Source of the DNA: Pseudomonas sp. LBUM920 | Lineage (GTDB): Bacteria > Pseudomonadota > Gammaproteobacteria > Pseudomonadales > Pseudomonadaceae | Length of the DNA stretch: 64,000 nucleotides | NCBI RefSeq assembly: GCF_003852315.1 | Contig: NZ_CP027762.1 | Location: 1,221,501 to 1,285,500, forward strand | Direction: 5' to 3' | In this document: piece after piece, positions 8,695 to 16,942 of the stretch | Position numbering within the stretch: the stretch's first letter is position 1 | Layout of the letters: every line of letters starts with the position of its first letter | Notes under the pieces: model-generated | The model's database searches: none | What the model was told of the DNA's origin: nothing | The model's input: only the letters and a program-made list of their open reading frames with translations | Made by a program: the position numbers and the translations under genes

Positions 8695-9651
8695 TCACTT
8701 CTTCGCGATAATCACCGCCCGCATCGGCGCCGGCAGCCCTTCAATCGTCTTGCTGTGATCATCGGGATCGAGGAAATCACTCAACGACTGATACTTCATC
8801 CACTCCGTCCCGCGCTGTTCTTCAACCGTGGTCACGCTCACATCCACACAACGCACCTCACTGAAGCCCGCACGCCGTAGCCACAGCATCAACGCCGGCA
8901 CCGACGGCAGGAACCACACGTTACGCATCTGTGCGTAGCGGTCTTCCGGCACCAGCACTTGCTGCTGATCGCCTTCCACCACCAGGGTTTCCAGCACCAG
9001 TTCGCCGCCTTTGACCAGGCAATCTTTCAACGCCAGCAAATGCTCGATCGGCGAGCGCCGGTGATAGAACACGCCCATGGAAAACACCGTGTCGAAGCCT
9101 TCCAGGTTCGGCGGCAGGTCTTCAAACGGGAACGGCAAGTGCCAGGCCTTCGGCTCGTTCAGGTAGCGTTGAACGGCCTGGAACTGGCAGAAAAACAGCC
9201 AGTTCGGGTCCACGCCAATCACGCTGTCGGCGCCGGCGCCGAGCATGCGCCACATGTAGTAGCCGTTGCCGCAACCCACATCGAGGATGCGCTTGCCGTT
9301 CAAATTCAGGTGCGGGGCAACCCGCGTCCACTTCCAGTCCGAACGCCATTCGGTGTCCACATGCACGCCAAACAGGTTGAACGGGCCTTTGCGCCACGGG
9401 CTCAGGCCCATCAGCGCAGTGCGCATCTGTGCGCGGGTGGCGTCGTCGCAATCGGTATCAAGGGTCAGGCCATTGAGCAAATCGACTTCGCTGGGCTGGA
9501 TCTGCGGCAGCGCATCCAGCGCACTCTGCCAACGCTCCAGGTCGCCATGACCCTTTTCCATCTTGCTATCGAGTTGCGCTTGCAGGCCTTGGGCCCACAC
9601 GGCCAACGGAGTGCCGACCAGGTGGCGGGCGAGGGGGGACAGATCAATCAT
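8695..9651 (-). CDS. cmoB: tRNA U34 carboxymethyltransferase
   Basis: A 318-residue SAM-type methyltransferase-fold enzyme that transfers the carboxymethyl group of carboxy-SAM to 5-hydroxyuridine 34 of tRNA, giving cmo5U. The nucleotide-binding GxGxG motif is ILDVGCGNGYYMWRMLGAGA, and the long N-terminal helical part typical of CmoB precedes it. SMGVFYHRRSPIEHL is another CmoB segment. The start overlaps the cmoA stop by 4 bases (ATGA), so cmoA and cmoB form one operon on this strand. Confidence 0.95.
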   Translation of the reverse strand: MIDLSPLARHLVGTPLAVWAQGLQAQLDSKMEKGHGDLERWQSALDALPQIQPSEVDLLNGLTLDTDCDDATRAQMRTALMGLSPWRKGPFNLFGVHVDTEWRSDWKWTRVAPHLNLNGKRILDVGCGNGYYMWRMLGAGADSVIGVDPNWLFFCQFQAVQRYLNEPKAWHLPFPFEDLPPNLEGFDTVFSMGVFYHRRSPIEHLLALKDCLVKGGELVLETLVVEGDQQQVLVPEDRYAQMRNVWFLPSVPALMLWLRRAGFSEVRCVDVSVTTVEEQRGTEWMKYQSLSDFLDPDDHSKTIEGLPAPMRAVIIAKK

Positions 9652-10391
9652 GGCAAGGCAATCAACGAGGCAAAGTTAAGACACTGGAACCACGGCACGA
9701 CTTTCGAGAACCCGGCCGCCAACAGGCGTTCGCGGTGTTCTTCGAGGCTGTCAGGCTTCATGACGTTTTCGATGGCGCTGCGCTTCTGGGCGATTTCCAG
9801 TTCGCTGTAGCCGTTGGCGCGTTTGAACGCGATGTGCAGGTCGGTGAGCAATGCGTGCTCTTGCGGGTCGTTGAACCGCAGTTTTTCCGAGAGGATCAAC
9901 GCGCCGCCGGGCAGCAGCGACTGGCGGATACGCCCCAGCAATGCCAGGCGTTCATCAGGGGCGATAAATTGCAGGGTGAAATTCAGCGCTACCACCGAGG
10001 CCGGTTGGAACTGCAGCGCGAGGATATCGCCCTCGATCACCTCAACCGGCAGCAACTCCTGGAACATCGAGTCCTGACCATTGAGGTATTCGCGGCAGCG
10101 CTCGACCATCGCCGCCGAGTTATCCACGGCGATTACCCGGCATCCGTCGGTGCGCACATGGCGGCGCAGCGCCTGGGTGACCGCGCCGAGGGACGAGCCC
10201 AGGTCGTAGAGCACGCTGTTGGGTTGCGCAAACTGCGCGGCGAGCACGCCGAGATTCTCGACGATGGTCGGGTAACCGGGCACCGAGCGCTTGATCATGT
10301 CCGGGAACACCCGCACCACGTCCTCGTTAAAGGCGAAGTCCGGCACCTGGGGCAGGGGCTGGGCGAATAGGCGATCGGGTTCTTTGCTCAC
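9648..10391 (-). CDS. cmoA: Carboxy-S-adenosyl-L-methionine synthase
   Basis: A 247-residue enzyme that makes carboxy-SAM from SAM and prephenate, the cofactor used by the next gene product. The sequence has FAFNEDVVRVFPDMIKRSVPGYP at the start and YDLGSSLGAVTQAL as the SAM loop, both CmoA hallmarks. It is the first gene of the cmoAB operon. YhhN ends 36 bases upstream on the same strand, so cmoAB may be read from a transcript started further up. Confidence 0.95.
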   Translation of the reverse strand: MSKEPDRLFAQPLPQVPDFAFNEDVVRVFPDMIKRSVPGYPTIVENLGVLAAQFAQPNSVLYDLGSSLGAVTQALRRHVRTDGCRVIAVDNSAAMVERCREYLNGQDSMFQELLPVEVIEGDILALQFQPASVVALNFTLQFIAPDERLALLGRIRQSLLPGGALILSEKLRFNDPQEHALLTDLHIAFKRANGYSELEIAQKRSAIENVMKPDSLEEHRERLLAAGFSKVVPWFQCLNFASLIALP

Positions 10392-10427
10392 GGTTGTTCC
10401 GGCGACGAGGGGGGAAAGGCCGGCATT

Positions 10428-11084
10428 TTAGCCAAATTGGCCCTCGTGTGCGCGGGTTGTCTGATGGAAAGCCGAGGCGGTGATGCCCCACTGTCCCAGC
10501 CAATACGTGCTGATCAACAAATAGGGCGCCGCCTCAAAGGCGACCACGAACCGATTGATACCAATCAGCGTGTCGGAAAACACAAACGACACCGCACCCG
10601 CCGCCGCCAGCAGGGCCGAGCGCTTGGGCACCTCACTGCCCAGTCGCGCCAACGCACGCCAGAGCATGGCGCTGATCACCAGCGCATACACCACCACCGG
10701 AATCAGCAACTCGCCCAGGCCATGGGCAATCAGAACGCTCAGCAGAATCGCGCCCACGCCCAGTGCCAATACCAGCGGCAACAACGCCAGGCGCCGGCAA
10801 TCGCTGAAATAGGCTTTTAAATACGCCAGGTGCGCAAACAGGAAGGCGCCCAGGCCGAAGATAAACAGGTCGCCCGGCCACGCGAGCAACACGTCGCCCA
10901 CCAGAGAAAAAATCAGCCCCAGGCTGATCCAGCGTCGATAGTCGGTGGGCGGCGCGTCATGCAGCCAGCCCAGCAACGCCAGCACCGGCAACGGTTTGAC
11001 CAGCAGGCACAATAACGCCGCGTGGGTGCTCAAACCGTAGACAAAGGTGCCGGCGCCCATCAACGCAAGAATCAGCCAAGGCAT
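10428..11084 (-). CDS. Lysoplasmalogenase, YhhN family membrane protein
   Basis: A 218-residue polytopic protein with seven or eight hydrophobic helices. The loop DYRRWISLGLIFSLVGDVLLAWPGDLFIFGLGAFLFAHLAYL matches the YhhN/TMEM86 family signature (SLxGDxxLxxP, FxxAHxxY). Human TMEM86B hydrolyses the vinyl-ether bond of lysoplasmalogen; the bacterial substrate is not settled. Its start is one base after the stop of the I42 lipoprotein gene, so the two are probably co-transcribed. Confidence 0.85.
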   Translation of the reverse strand: MPWLILALMGAGTFVYGLSTHAALLCLLVKPLPVLALLGWLHDAPPTDYRRWISLGLIFSLVGDVLLAWPGDLFIFGLGAFLFAHLAYLKAYFSDCRRLALLPLVLALGVGAILLSVLIAHGLGELLIPVVVYALVISAMLWRALARLGSEVPKRSALLAAAGAVSFVFSDTLIGINRFVVAFEAAPYLLISTYWLGQWGITASAFHQTTRAHEGQFG

Positions 11085-11085
11085 A

Positions 11086-11475
11086 TCAGTTCACCGTGAT
11101 GGCGCAGTCGAAGGTTTCGGCAGGCTCGGCTTCCGGTTCCCAAGGTTGCTGGGAGGTCAGGCGCAAACGGCCCTGGCCGGCCGCGAAGGCCTGGAAACGC
11201 CAAGTGGATTGGCCGCCACCGCCGATCACACCGGACTCGGTGCTGCTGTAAACCTCAGGGCTGAGTGCACGCAGCACGCCGCCGGCGGAATCCTGGATGG
11301 CCCAGCGATAGCCGGTGGTGGGGTTGCTCGGCAAGGTGAGGATCAGGTTTTGCCCGGTTTTAAGCTGGAGCGGGCAGGCGCTCTGGTTTTCCACTGTGAC
11401 GTTTTGCTTGGGGGCACTGGCGCAGGCGGCCAGCAGGGCAAGGCTCAAGGGGAGAAGCAGGCGGGCAGCGGTCAT
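11086..11475 (-). CDS. Chagasin-like (MEROPS I42) protease inhibitor lipoprotein
   Basis: A 129-residue protein with a lipoprotein signal (hydrophobic stretch ending LALLAACAS, lipobox LAAC). The mature part shows the three inhibitory loops of chagasin-type cysteine-protease inhibitors: NPTTGYRW, GGGGQSTW and QPWEPE (the usual RPWE). ATG 11475 is chosen because it places the signal at the N terminus; a longer in-frame start at 11604 would run through a repeat element. It probably guards the periplasm or outer membrane against papain-like proteases. Confidence 0.85.
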   Translation of the reverse strand: MTAARLLLPLSLALLAACASAPKQNVTVENQSACPLQLKTGQNLILTLPSNPTTGYRWAIQDSAGGVLRALSPEVYSSTESGVIGGGGQSTWRFQAFAAGQGRLRLTSQQPWEPEAEPAETFDCAITVN

Positions 11476-11560
11476 GAGGGCTCCGTTGTATGGCGACGAA
11501 GGGCGAGCATAACCGAAGATGAGACAAGGTGTGACAAGGCGGGCTTTTGTGTTGGCAGGT

Positions 11561-11659
11561 CTGGCCTGATTGGCGGCAAGCCCCCTCCCACAATTTGACT
11601 GCATTCCAAAGGATGTACTCGGTCAACTGTGGGAGGGGGCTTGCCCCCGATTAGGCCAG
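11561..11659 (+). repeat. Inverted REP pair in outward arrangement
   Basis: Two 32-base arms (11561-11592 and 11628-11659) are near-complementary: CTGGCCTGATTGGCGGCAAG... and its partner ending ...CGATTAGGCCAG. The GTGGGAG ends face each other across a 35-base spacer, the opposite of the other pairs in this window. It lies between the lon start-proximal neighbour and the end of lon, and could act as a large hairpin in transcripts. Confidence 0.85.
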
Positions 11660-11678
11660 CTCAGGCGCTAGAGATCTG

Positions 11679-14102
11679 TCAGAAAAGCACCTTCGCCACA
11701 TCCGCAAAGCGCTTGGCGAAGTGCACCGTCATGCCTTCTTTCAGGTACTCCGGCAGCTCTTCAAAACTGCCACGGTTGGGCTCCGGCAAAATCAGCTCAT
11801 GGATCTTCTGGCGCCGCGCCGCAATCACCTTCTCACGTACACCGCCAATCGGCAGTACATGCCCGGTCAGCGTCAACTCGCCGGTCATGGCCACGCCTTT
11901 TTTCGGCGGCTGATTACGCGCCAGCGACAGCAAGGCACTGGCCATGGTCACGCCCGCGCTCGGGCCATCTTTGGGCGTAGCGCCTTCCGGCACGTGCAAG
12001 TGCACGAAGGCTTCGTCGAAGAACTTCGGATCGCCGCCAAACGACTTGAGGTTGGAGCTGATGTAGCTGTAGGCAATCTCGGCGGACTCTTTCATCACCT
12101 CACCCAGTTGCCCGGTGAGCTTGAAGCCACGATTGAGTGTGTGGATGCGCGTCGCCTCGATCGGCAGGGTCGCGCCGCCCATGCTGGTCCAGGCCAGGCC
12201 AGTGATCACGCCGGTACCGGACAGCACTTGCTCATTGCGAAACACCGGCATGCCCAAGGAGCTTTCCAGATCCTTGTTGCCGATCTTGATCACCGAGTCC
12301 GGCTCGTCCAGCAGCTTGACCACGGCCTTGCGCACCAGTTTGCCCAGCTGTTTTTCCAGCTGGCGCACCCCGGCTTCGCGTGCGTAGCCGTCGATCAGCG
12401 CGCGCAGGGCGCCGTCGCTGATGGACAGGCTGTTTTTCGACACGCCGGCCTTTTCCAACTGTTTTGGCCACAGGTGGCGCTTGGCGATGGCGACCTTTTC
12501 TTCGGTGATATAGCCCGACAGGCGAATCACTTCCATCCGGTCCAGCAGTGGGCCCGGGATCGAATCAAGCGTGTTCGCCGTGCAGACGAACAACACCTTG
12601 GACAGGTCCAGGCGCAGGTCGAGGTAGTGATCGAGGAATTCGACGTTCTGTTCCGGGTCGAGGGTTTCCAGCAATGCCGACGCCGGGTCGCCCTGGAAGC
12701 TCTGGCCCATCTTGTCGATCTCATCGAGCATGATCACCGGGTTCATCACCTCCACATCTTTGAGCGCCTGCACCAGCTTGCCCGGCAGGGCACCGATGTA
12801 GGTACGGCGATGGCCCTTGATCTCGGCCTCGTCGCGCATGCCGCCGACGCTGAAGCGATAGAACGGCCGGCCCAGCGACTCGGCGATGGATTTACCCACG
12901 CTGGTCTTGCCCACGCCCGGCGGGCCGACCAGCAGCACAATGGAACCGGCGACTTCGCCTTTATAGGCGCCCACCGCGAGAAACTCGAGGATGCGGCTCT
13001 TGATGTCATCCAGGCCCGCATGGTGCTTGTCCAGCACCTTGCGTGCGTGTTTCAGGTCGAGCTTGTCTTCGCCGTACACGCCCCACGGCACTGAGGTGGC
13101 CCAGTCCAGGTAGTTACGCGTGACGGCGTATTCCGGCGAACCCGTTTCCAGGATCGACAGTTTGTTCATTTCTTCGCTGATGCGTTTTTGCGCCTGGGTC
13201 GGCAGTACTTTGCCCACCAGGCGTTGTTCGAACTGCTCGACGTCCGCGCTGCGGTCGTCCTTGGTCAGGCCCAGCTCCTGCTGGATGACCTTGAGCTGTT
13301 CCTTGAGGAAGAACTCGCGCTGGTGCTCACCGATCTTGCGGTTCACCTCGGCAGAGATTTCTTTTTGCAGGCGCGCGACTTCGACTTCCTTGCGCAGCAT
13401 CGGCAGGACTTTTTCCATGCGCTTGAGCATGGGCACACAGTCCAGCACTTCCTGCAGCTCGTTGCCGGTGGCCGAGGTCAATGCGGCGGCGAAGTCGGTG
13501 AGTGGCGACGGGTCGTTGGGGCTGAAGCGGTTGAGGTAGTTCTTCAACTCTTCGCTGTACAGCGGGTTGAGCGGCAGCAGTTCCTTGATCGCATTGATCA
13601 GCGCCATGCCGTAGGCCTTGACCTCGTCGGTCGGCTCGGTCGGCTGGTGCGGGTATTCGACTTCCACCAGATACGGTGGGCGGTGGTGCTTGAGCCAGGT
13701 TTTGATGCGCACGCGGGTCAGGCCCTGGGCGACGAATTGCAATTTGCCGTTCTCGCGGCTGGCGTGGTGCACCTTCACCAGCGTGCCGTACAGCGGCAGG
13801 CTGGAGGTATCGAAATGGCGCGGATCTTCTGGCGGGGTGTCCATGAAAAACAGCGCAAGGGAGTGGTGGTCGGATTTGCTCACCAGCTCCAGGGTCTCGG
13901 CCCACGGTTCTTCATTGACGATGACCGGCAGCACTTGCGCCGGGAAGAACGGCCGATTGTGGATCGGGATGATGTAGACCTTGTCCGGCAGGTTTTGCCC
14001 AGGCAGGGCCAGGCCGGTGTTGGACGAAGCTTGGTGTTCAGCGTTTTCGGGGTCGGCGTAATCGTTCAGGTCGATGTCCGGGAATTCTTGCTGGTCGCTC
14101 AT
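11679..14102 (-). CDS. lon: ATP-dependent Lon-family protease (AsrA type)
   Basis: An 807-residue Lon: N-terminal substrate domain (about 45-250), coiled segment, AAA+ module with GPPGVGKT (Walker A) and MLDEIDKM (Walker B), and a C-terminal protease domain. The catalytic dyad is Ser715 in PKDGPSAGVTM and Lys758 in GGVREKVIAA, exactly 43 residues apart as in E. coli Lon. The acidic N-terminal extension and the location near pdxJ and the zinc receptor match the second Lon of Pseudomonas (AsrA, stress-response protease) rather than the clpX-linked Lon. Which substrates it degrades cannot be read here. Confidence 0.93.
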   Translation of the reverse strand: MSDQQEFPDIDLNDYADPENAEHQASSNTGLALPGQNLPDKVYIIPIHNRPFFPAQVLPVIVNEEPWAETLELVSKSDHHSLALFFMDTPPEDPRHFDTSSLPLYGTLVKVHHASRENGKLQFVAQGLTRVRIKTWLKHHRPPYLVEVEYPHQPTEPTDEVKAYGMALINAIKELLPLNPLYSEELKNYLNRFSPNDPSPLTDFAAALTSATGNELQEVLDCVPMLKRMEKVLPMLRKEVEVARLQKEISAEVNRKIGEHQREFFLKEQLKVIQQELGLTKDDRSADVEQFEQRLVGKVLPTQAQKRISEEMNKLSILETGSPEYAVTRNYLDWATSVPWGVYGEDKLDLKHARKVLDKHHAGLDDIKSRILEFLAVGAYKGEVAGSIVLLVGPPGVGKTSVGKSIAESLGRPFYRFSVGGMRDEAEIKGHRRTYIGALPGKLVQALKDVEVMNPVIMLDEIDKMGQSFQGDPASALLETLDPEQNVEFLDHYLDLRLDLSKVLFVCTANTLDSIPGPLLDRMEVIRLSGYITEEKVAIAKRHLWPKQLEKAGVSKNSLSISDGALRALIDGYAREAGVRQLEKQLGKLVRKAVVKLLDEPDSVIKIGNKDLESSLGMPVFRNEQVLSGTGVITGLAWTSMGGATLPIEATRIHTLNRGFKLTGQLGEVMKESAEIAYSYISSNLKSFGGDPKFFDEAFVHLHVPEGATPKDGPSAGVTMASALLSLARNQPPKKGVAMTGELTLTGHVLPIGGVREKVIAARRQKIHELILPEPNRGSFEELPEYLKEGMTVHFAKRFADVAKVLF

Positions 14103-14214
14103 GGGGCACCTGCATAAGGAAGTATGCAGGTTAGATGGGGCGGGGCAGCGGTGGTTTCAATGGCGGGGCGCAGTTAGCAACAAATTGCATGATATTTACG
14201 AAACACCGCCTTCC

Positions 14215-14244
14215 CTGTGGGCGCAGGCAAGCCAGCTCCCACCT
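14215..14244 (+). repeat. Solitary REP half-element
   Basis: TGTGGGCGCAGGCAAGCCAGCTCCCACC is a single, self-complementary REP of the CTGG class without a partner. It lies in the 158-base gap between lon and the GntR regulator. Confidence 0.75.
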
Positions 14245-14260
14245 TGTGTACCGAGCGCCG

Positions 14261-15250
14261 TCAGCTGATTTTGTGCAGATAAGCCGGCAATGGCTGTTCC
14301 GGCAGCACCGACAACACCTTCAAGCGTTGCAGCATGCGCTGGCGTGCCCGCTGCAAATGCTCACGCAGATTCAGCGCCGCCGCGTCATATGCGCCGTGCA
14401 GCAGCAGCTCCAGAATCAAGCGGTGCTCGGCGAGCATGGCGGGATCGGCGCCGATCCCCAGTAACCGGTAGAAAATCCGGCTGATGATCATCGGGCTCTG
14501 GCCCTGGCGAATCAGCGCGGCGATCTTTCGGTTTTGCAGGCCGGCGAGGCAGCGCTGGTGCAAGTCCTCTTCGATCTGCTCGATGGCTTGCAGGCTGCAC
14601 TGCGGGCTTTGCTGAGCATCCAGCACGCGCTGCAACATGGCTTCGAGCATGTCTCGGTCGAGGTTCGGCGCGCTCTGGCGCAGGGCTTCGGGTTCCAGGC
14701 AGGCCCGCAGTTCGTAGTCCTCGGTGACCTCGCGCGCGGTCAGCGGCCCCGCCAGCCATTGGGAGTAGGGTTCTTTTTCAACCAGGCCACGGTCGCGCAA
14801 GCGCATCAGTGCTTCACGCACCACGGCGCGGCTGACGCCGTAATGGTCGGCGGCGGCTTGCTCATCCAGGCGGTAATGACCGAAGGCAATGCAGGTGGAC
14901 AACGCCGCGCCGATTTCCTCGACGATCCGTTCGCCGAGCGGCCGGGTGTCTACCAACTCGTCATCGCCGTTGAGGCCCAGGTGCGCATGGCTCAAGGGCA
15001 GGCGCAGCGGCTCCATGGCCAGGCCTTCGGGGTTGATCAGGTAGCCGCGGCCATTGAAGCGGCAGATCAGGCCTTCGTCGTGCAGCAGGTCCAGCGCCTT
15101 GCGCACCGGCACGCGGCTGGTGCCGAACAATTCGGCCAGCGGCGCTTCCAGCAAGACCAGCCCGTGGCGGGCGGTGCCGTTGACGATCGCATCCCGCAAC
15201 AGCGTGTGAATCATCGCGTAACGGGAGGCCGAGGCGGACACTGCTTTCAT
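14261..15250 (-). CDS. GntR-family regulator with two winged-helix segments
   Basis: About 329 residues. ATG 15250 is chosen because the following MIHTLLRDAIVNG begins the first DNA-binding domain; in-frame codons upstream run through the promoter region. Residues 10-72 form a GntR-type winged helix (LAELFGTSRVPVRKALDLLHDEGLI). Residues 95-160 form a second one (AAADHYGVSRAVVREALMRLRDRGLVEKEP). A helical FCD-like effector domain follows. Most FadR-type regulators have only one such helix-turn-helix. It is divergent from the amidase operon with inverted repeats between them, so it probably controls that operon and itself. The effector is unknown. Confidence 0.85.
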   Translation of the reverse strand: MKAVSASASRYAMIHTLLRDAIVNGTARHGLVLLEAPLAELFGTSRVPVRKALDLLHDEGLICRFNGRGYLINPEGLAMEPLRLPLSHAHLGLNGDDELVDTRPLGERIVEEIGAALSTCIAFGHYRLDEQAAADHYGVSRAVVREALMRLRDRGLVEKEPYSQWLAGPLTAREVTEDYELRACLEPEALRQSAPNLDRDMLEAMLQRVLDAQQSPQCSLQAIEQIEEDLHQRCLAGLQNRKIAALIRQGQSPMIISRIFYRLLGIGADPAMLAEHRLILELLLHGAYDAAALNLREHLQRARQRMLQRLKVLSVLPEQPLPAYLHKIS

Positions 15251-15389
15251 CTGCTTCTCTAGGTAAAGAGTTGAAGGGCTTGTAGGAAAGTGGCCGGGGA
15301 TTCTCTCATAGTTACCCCTGTCACTCTGCGCCACGGTGCTGGCACTTTTTTGGGGCCCTGGCCGTAACCCTGTTACTTTTCTGCACCAA

Positions 15390-15416
15390 AATGTACTTAT
15401 TAATAAAAGATACATT
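15390..15416. promoter_or_regulatory. Inverted repeat, candidate operator 1
   Basis: AATGTA (15390-15395) and TACATT (15411-15416) flank an A+T-rich core. The 349-base divergent gap (15251-15599) is much richer in A+T than the genes around it. The element shares the ATGTAC word and the TTATTAAT core with the stronger repeat at 15554. Confidence 0.5.
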
Positions 15417-15553
15417 ATTCCATTCAAGGCCTGTGCCCACGACTTTGCCACCCTTTTTGTTTCCTACAAAACCATCTAGCCCGTAGCTAAAGGCCAGAAA
15501 CTCGCTTGTGCACAAATGCCGGCAGCAAAGACTGGCACGAAAGCTGCCTTTGT

Positions 15554-15584
15554 AAAACGTACATTTTATTAATATGTACGTTTT
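15554..15584. promoter_or_regulatory. Perfect 11-bp inverted repeat, candidate operator 2
   Basis: AAAACGTACAT (15554-15564) and ATGTACGTTTT (15574-15584) are exact complements around TTTATTAAT. The element ends 15 bases before the amidase start, so a bound protein would block the promoter or translation start. The divergent GntR regulator is the likely ligand. Confidence 0.65.
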
Positions 15585-15599
15585 GTGAGGTGCAGCTTG

Positions 15600-16931
15600 A
15601 TGTCAGACGCCACATCAATGGCCGAAGCGTTCGCCAGCGGTCGCAGCGACCCGGTGCAAGTCCTCGAACAGGCGCTGCTGCACGCGAGCATGGCGCCCAC
15701 AGTGTTTATTTCCCTGACGGCCGAGCGCGCCCGTCGCGAAGCTGAAGCCGCCGCCGCCCGTTGGCGTGCCGGGCAACCGTTGAGCGTGTTCGACGGTGTG
15801 CCGCTGGCCTGGAAGGACCTGTTTGATGTCGCCGGCAGCATCACGACCGCCGGCGCCGCTTACCGTCGCGAGGCGCCAGCGGCGTTGCTCGATGCGCCGA
15901 GTGTGGGCCTGTTGTGCCGCGCCGGGATGGTCAGTCTCGGCAAGACCAACCTCAGCGAACTGGCTTATTCCGGCTTGGGCCTGAACCCGCATTTCGGCAC
16001 GCCGTATAACCCGAACGGCAGCGATCAACCGCGTATTCCCGGTGGCTCGTCATCCGGCTCGGCCGTCGCCGTGGCCGGCGGCATTGTGCCGATCGCCATG
16101 GGCACCGACACCGCCGGCTCGATCCGCATTCCGGCCGCGCTCAACGGCGTGGTGGGCTACCGCAGCAGCAGCCGACGCTACAGCCGCGACGGGGTATTCC
16201 CGCTGGCGCACACCCTCGACAGCCTCGGCCCGCTGACCCGCAGCGTGCGCGATGCACTAGTGATCGACGACCTGCTCAATGGCCGCGCGCAAACCCATGT
16301 TGCCCGCAGCCTCAAGGGGCAACGCTTTGTGCTGGAGCAAGGCGCACTGGAAGACATCGAACCGGCCGTACGCAATAACCTGCTGCGCGCGGTGGACCTC
16401 ATCAAGGCCGCAGGTGCGCTGATCGAGGTGCGCCCGTCTGCCACCTTCCAGGCCACGCTCAACCTGATCAAGCAGGACGGCTGGCTCGGCTCATTCGAAG
16501 CCTTCGCGCTGCACGAGGCCTTGCTCGACAGCCGCGACGCCGACCTGCTCGACCCGCGCGTACGCCGCCGCCTCGAAGCCGCGCGTTCACTGCCCGCCAG
16601 TCAGTTGCTGCACCTGATCGACGCACGCCGTCGCCTGCAGTACCAACTGGTCGACGAGCTCGACGGCGCCGTGCTGATTACCCCGACTGTTGCCCATGTC
16701 GCCCCCCCGTTGGCCCCGCTGGAAGCCGACGACGAGCTGTTCGTGAAAACCAACCTCGCCACCCTGCGCCTGACCATGCCCGGCAGTCTGCTTGACATGC
16801 CTGGCGTGAGCCTGCCCAGCGGCCGCGATGCCCTGGGCCTGCCCACCGGGCTGCTGCTCAGTGCCCCGTCGGGAGAAGACGCACGCCTGTTGCGCGTGGC
16901 GTTGTCCGTCGAATCCGTAATGACTATTTAA
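15600..16931 (+). CDS. Amidase-signature family hydrolase
   Basis: A 443-residue amidase of the Ser-cisSer-Lys type. The Lys is in WKDLFDVAG (near residue 70), the cis-Ser in GGSSSGSAVAVA, and the nucleophile in GTDTAGSIRIPAAL. ATG 15600 follows GAGG by 9 bases. The class includes enzymes acting on half-amides, ureido acids and aryl amides, so sequence alone does not give the substrate. It is the first gene of a co-directional set; the next gene encodes an imidase-like protein, which suggests it could hydrolyse the half-amide released from a cyclic imide. Confidence 0.9.
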   Translation: MSDATSMAEAFASGRSDPVQVLEQALLHASMAPTVFISLTAERARREAEAAAARWRAGQPLSVFDGVPLAWKDLFDVAGSITTAGAAYRREAPAALLDAPSVGLLCRAGMVSLGKTNLSELAYSGLGLNPHFGTPYNPNGSDQPRIPGGSSSGSAVAVAGGIVPIAMGTDTAGSIRIPAALNGVVGYRSSSRRYSRDGVFPLAHTLDSLGPLTRSVRDALVIDDLLNGRAQTHVARSLKGQRFVLEQGALEDIEPAVRNNLLRAVDLIKAAGALIEVRPSATFQATLNLIKQDGWLGSFEAFALHEALLDSRDADLLDPRVRRRLEAARSLPASQLLHLIDARRRLQYQLVDELDGAVLITPTVAHVAPPLAPLEADDELFVKTNLATLRLTMPGSLLDMPGVSLPSGRDALGLPTGLLLSAPSGEDARLLRVALSVESVMTI

Positions 16932-16942
16932 GGAGACACATC

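Noticed and set aside
11721..13094. Open frame antisense to lon
   Set aside because: Shadow of the lon reading frame; His/Gln/Ala-rich translation without motifs.
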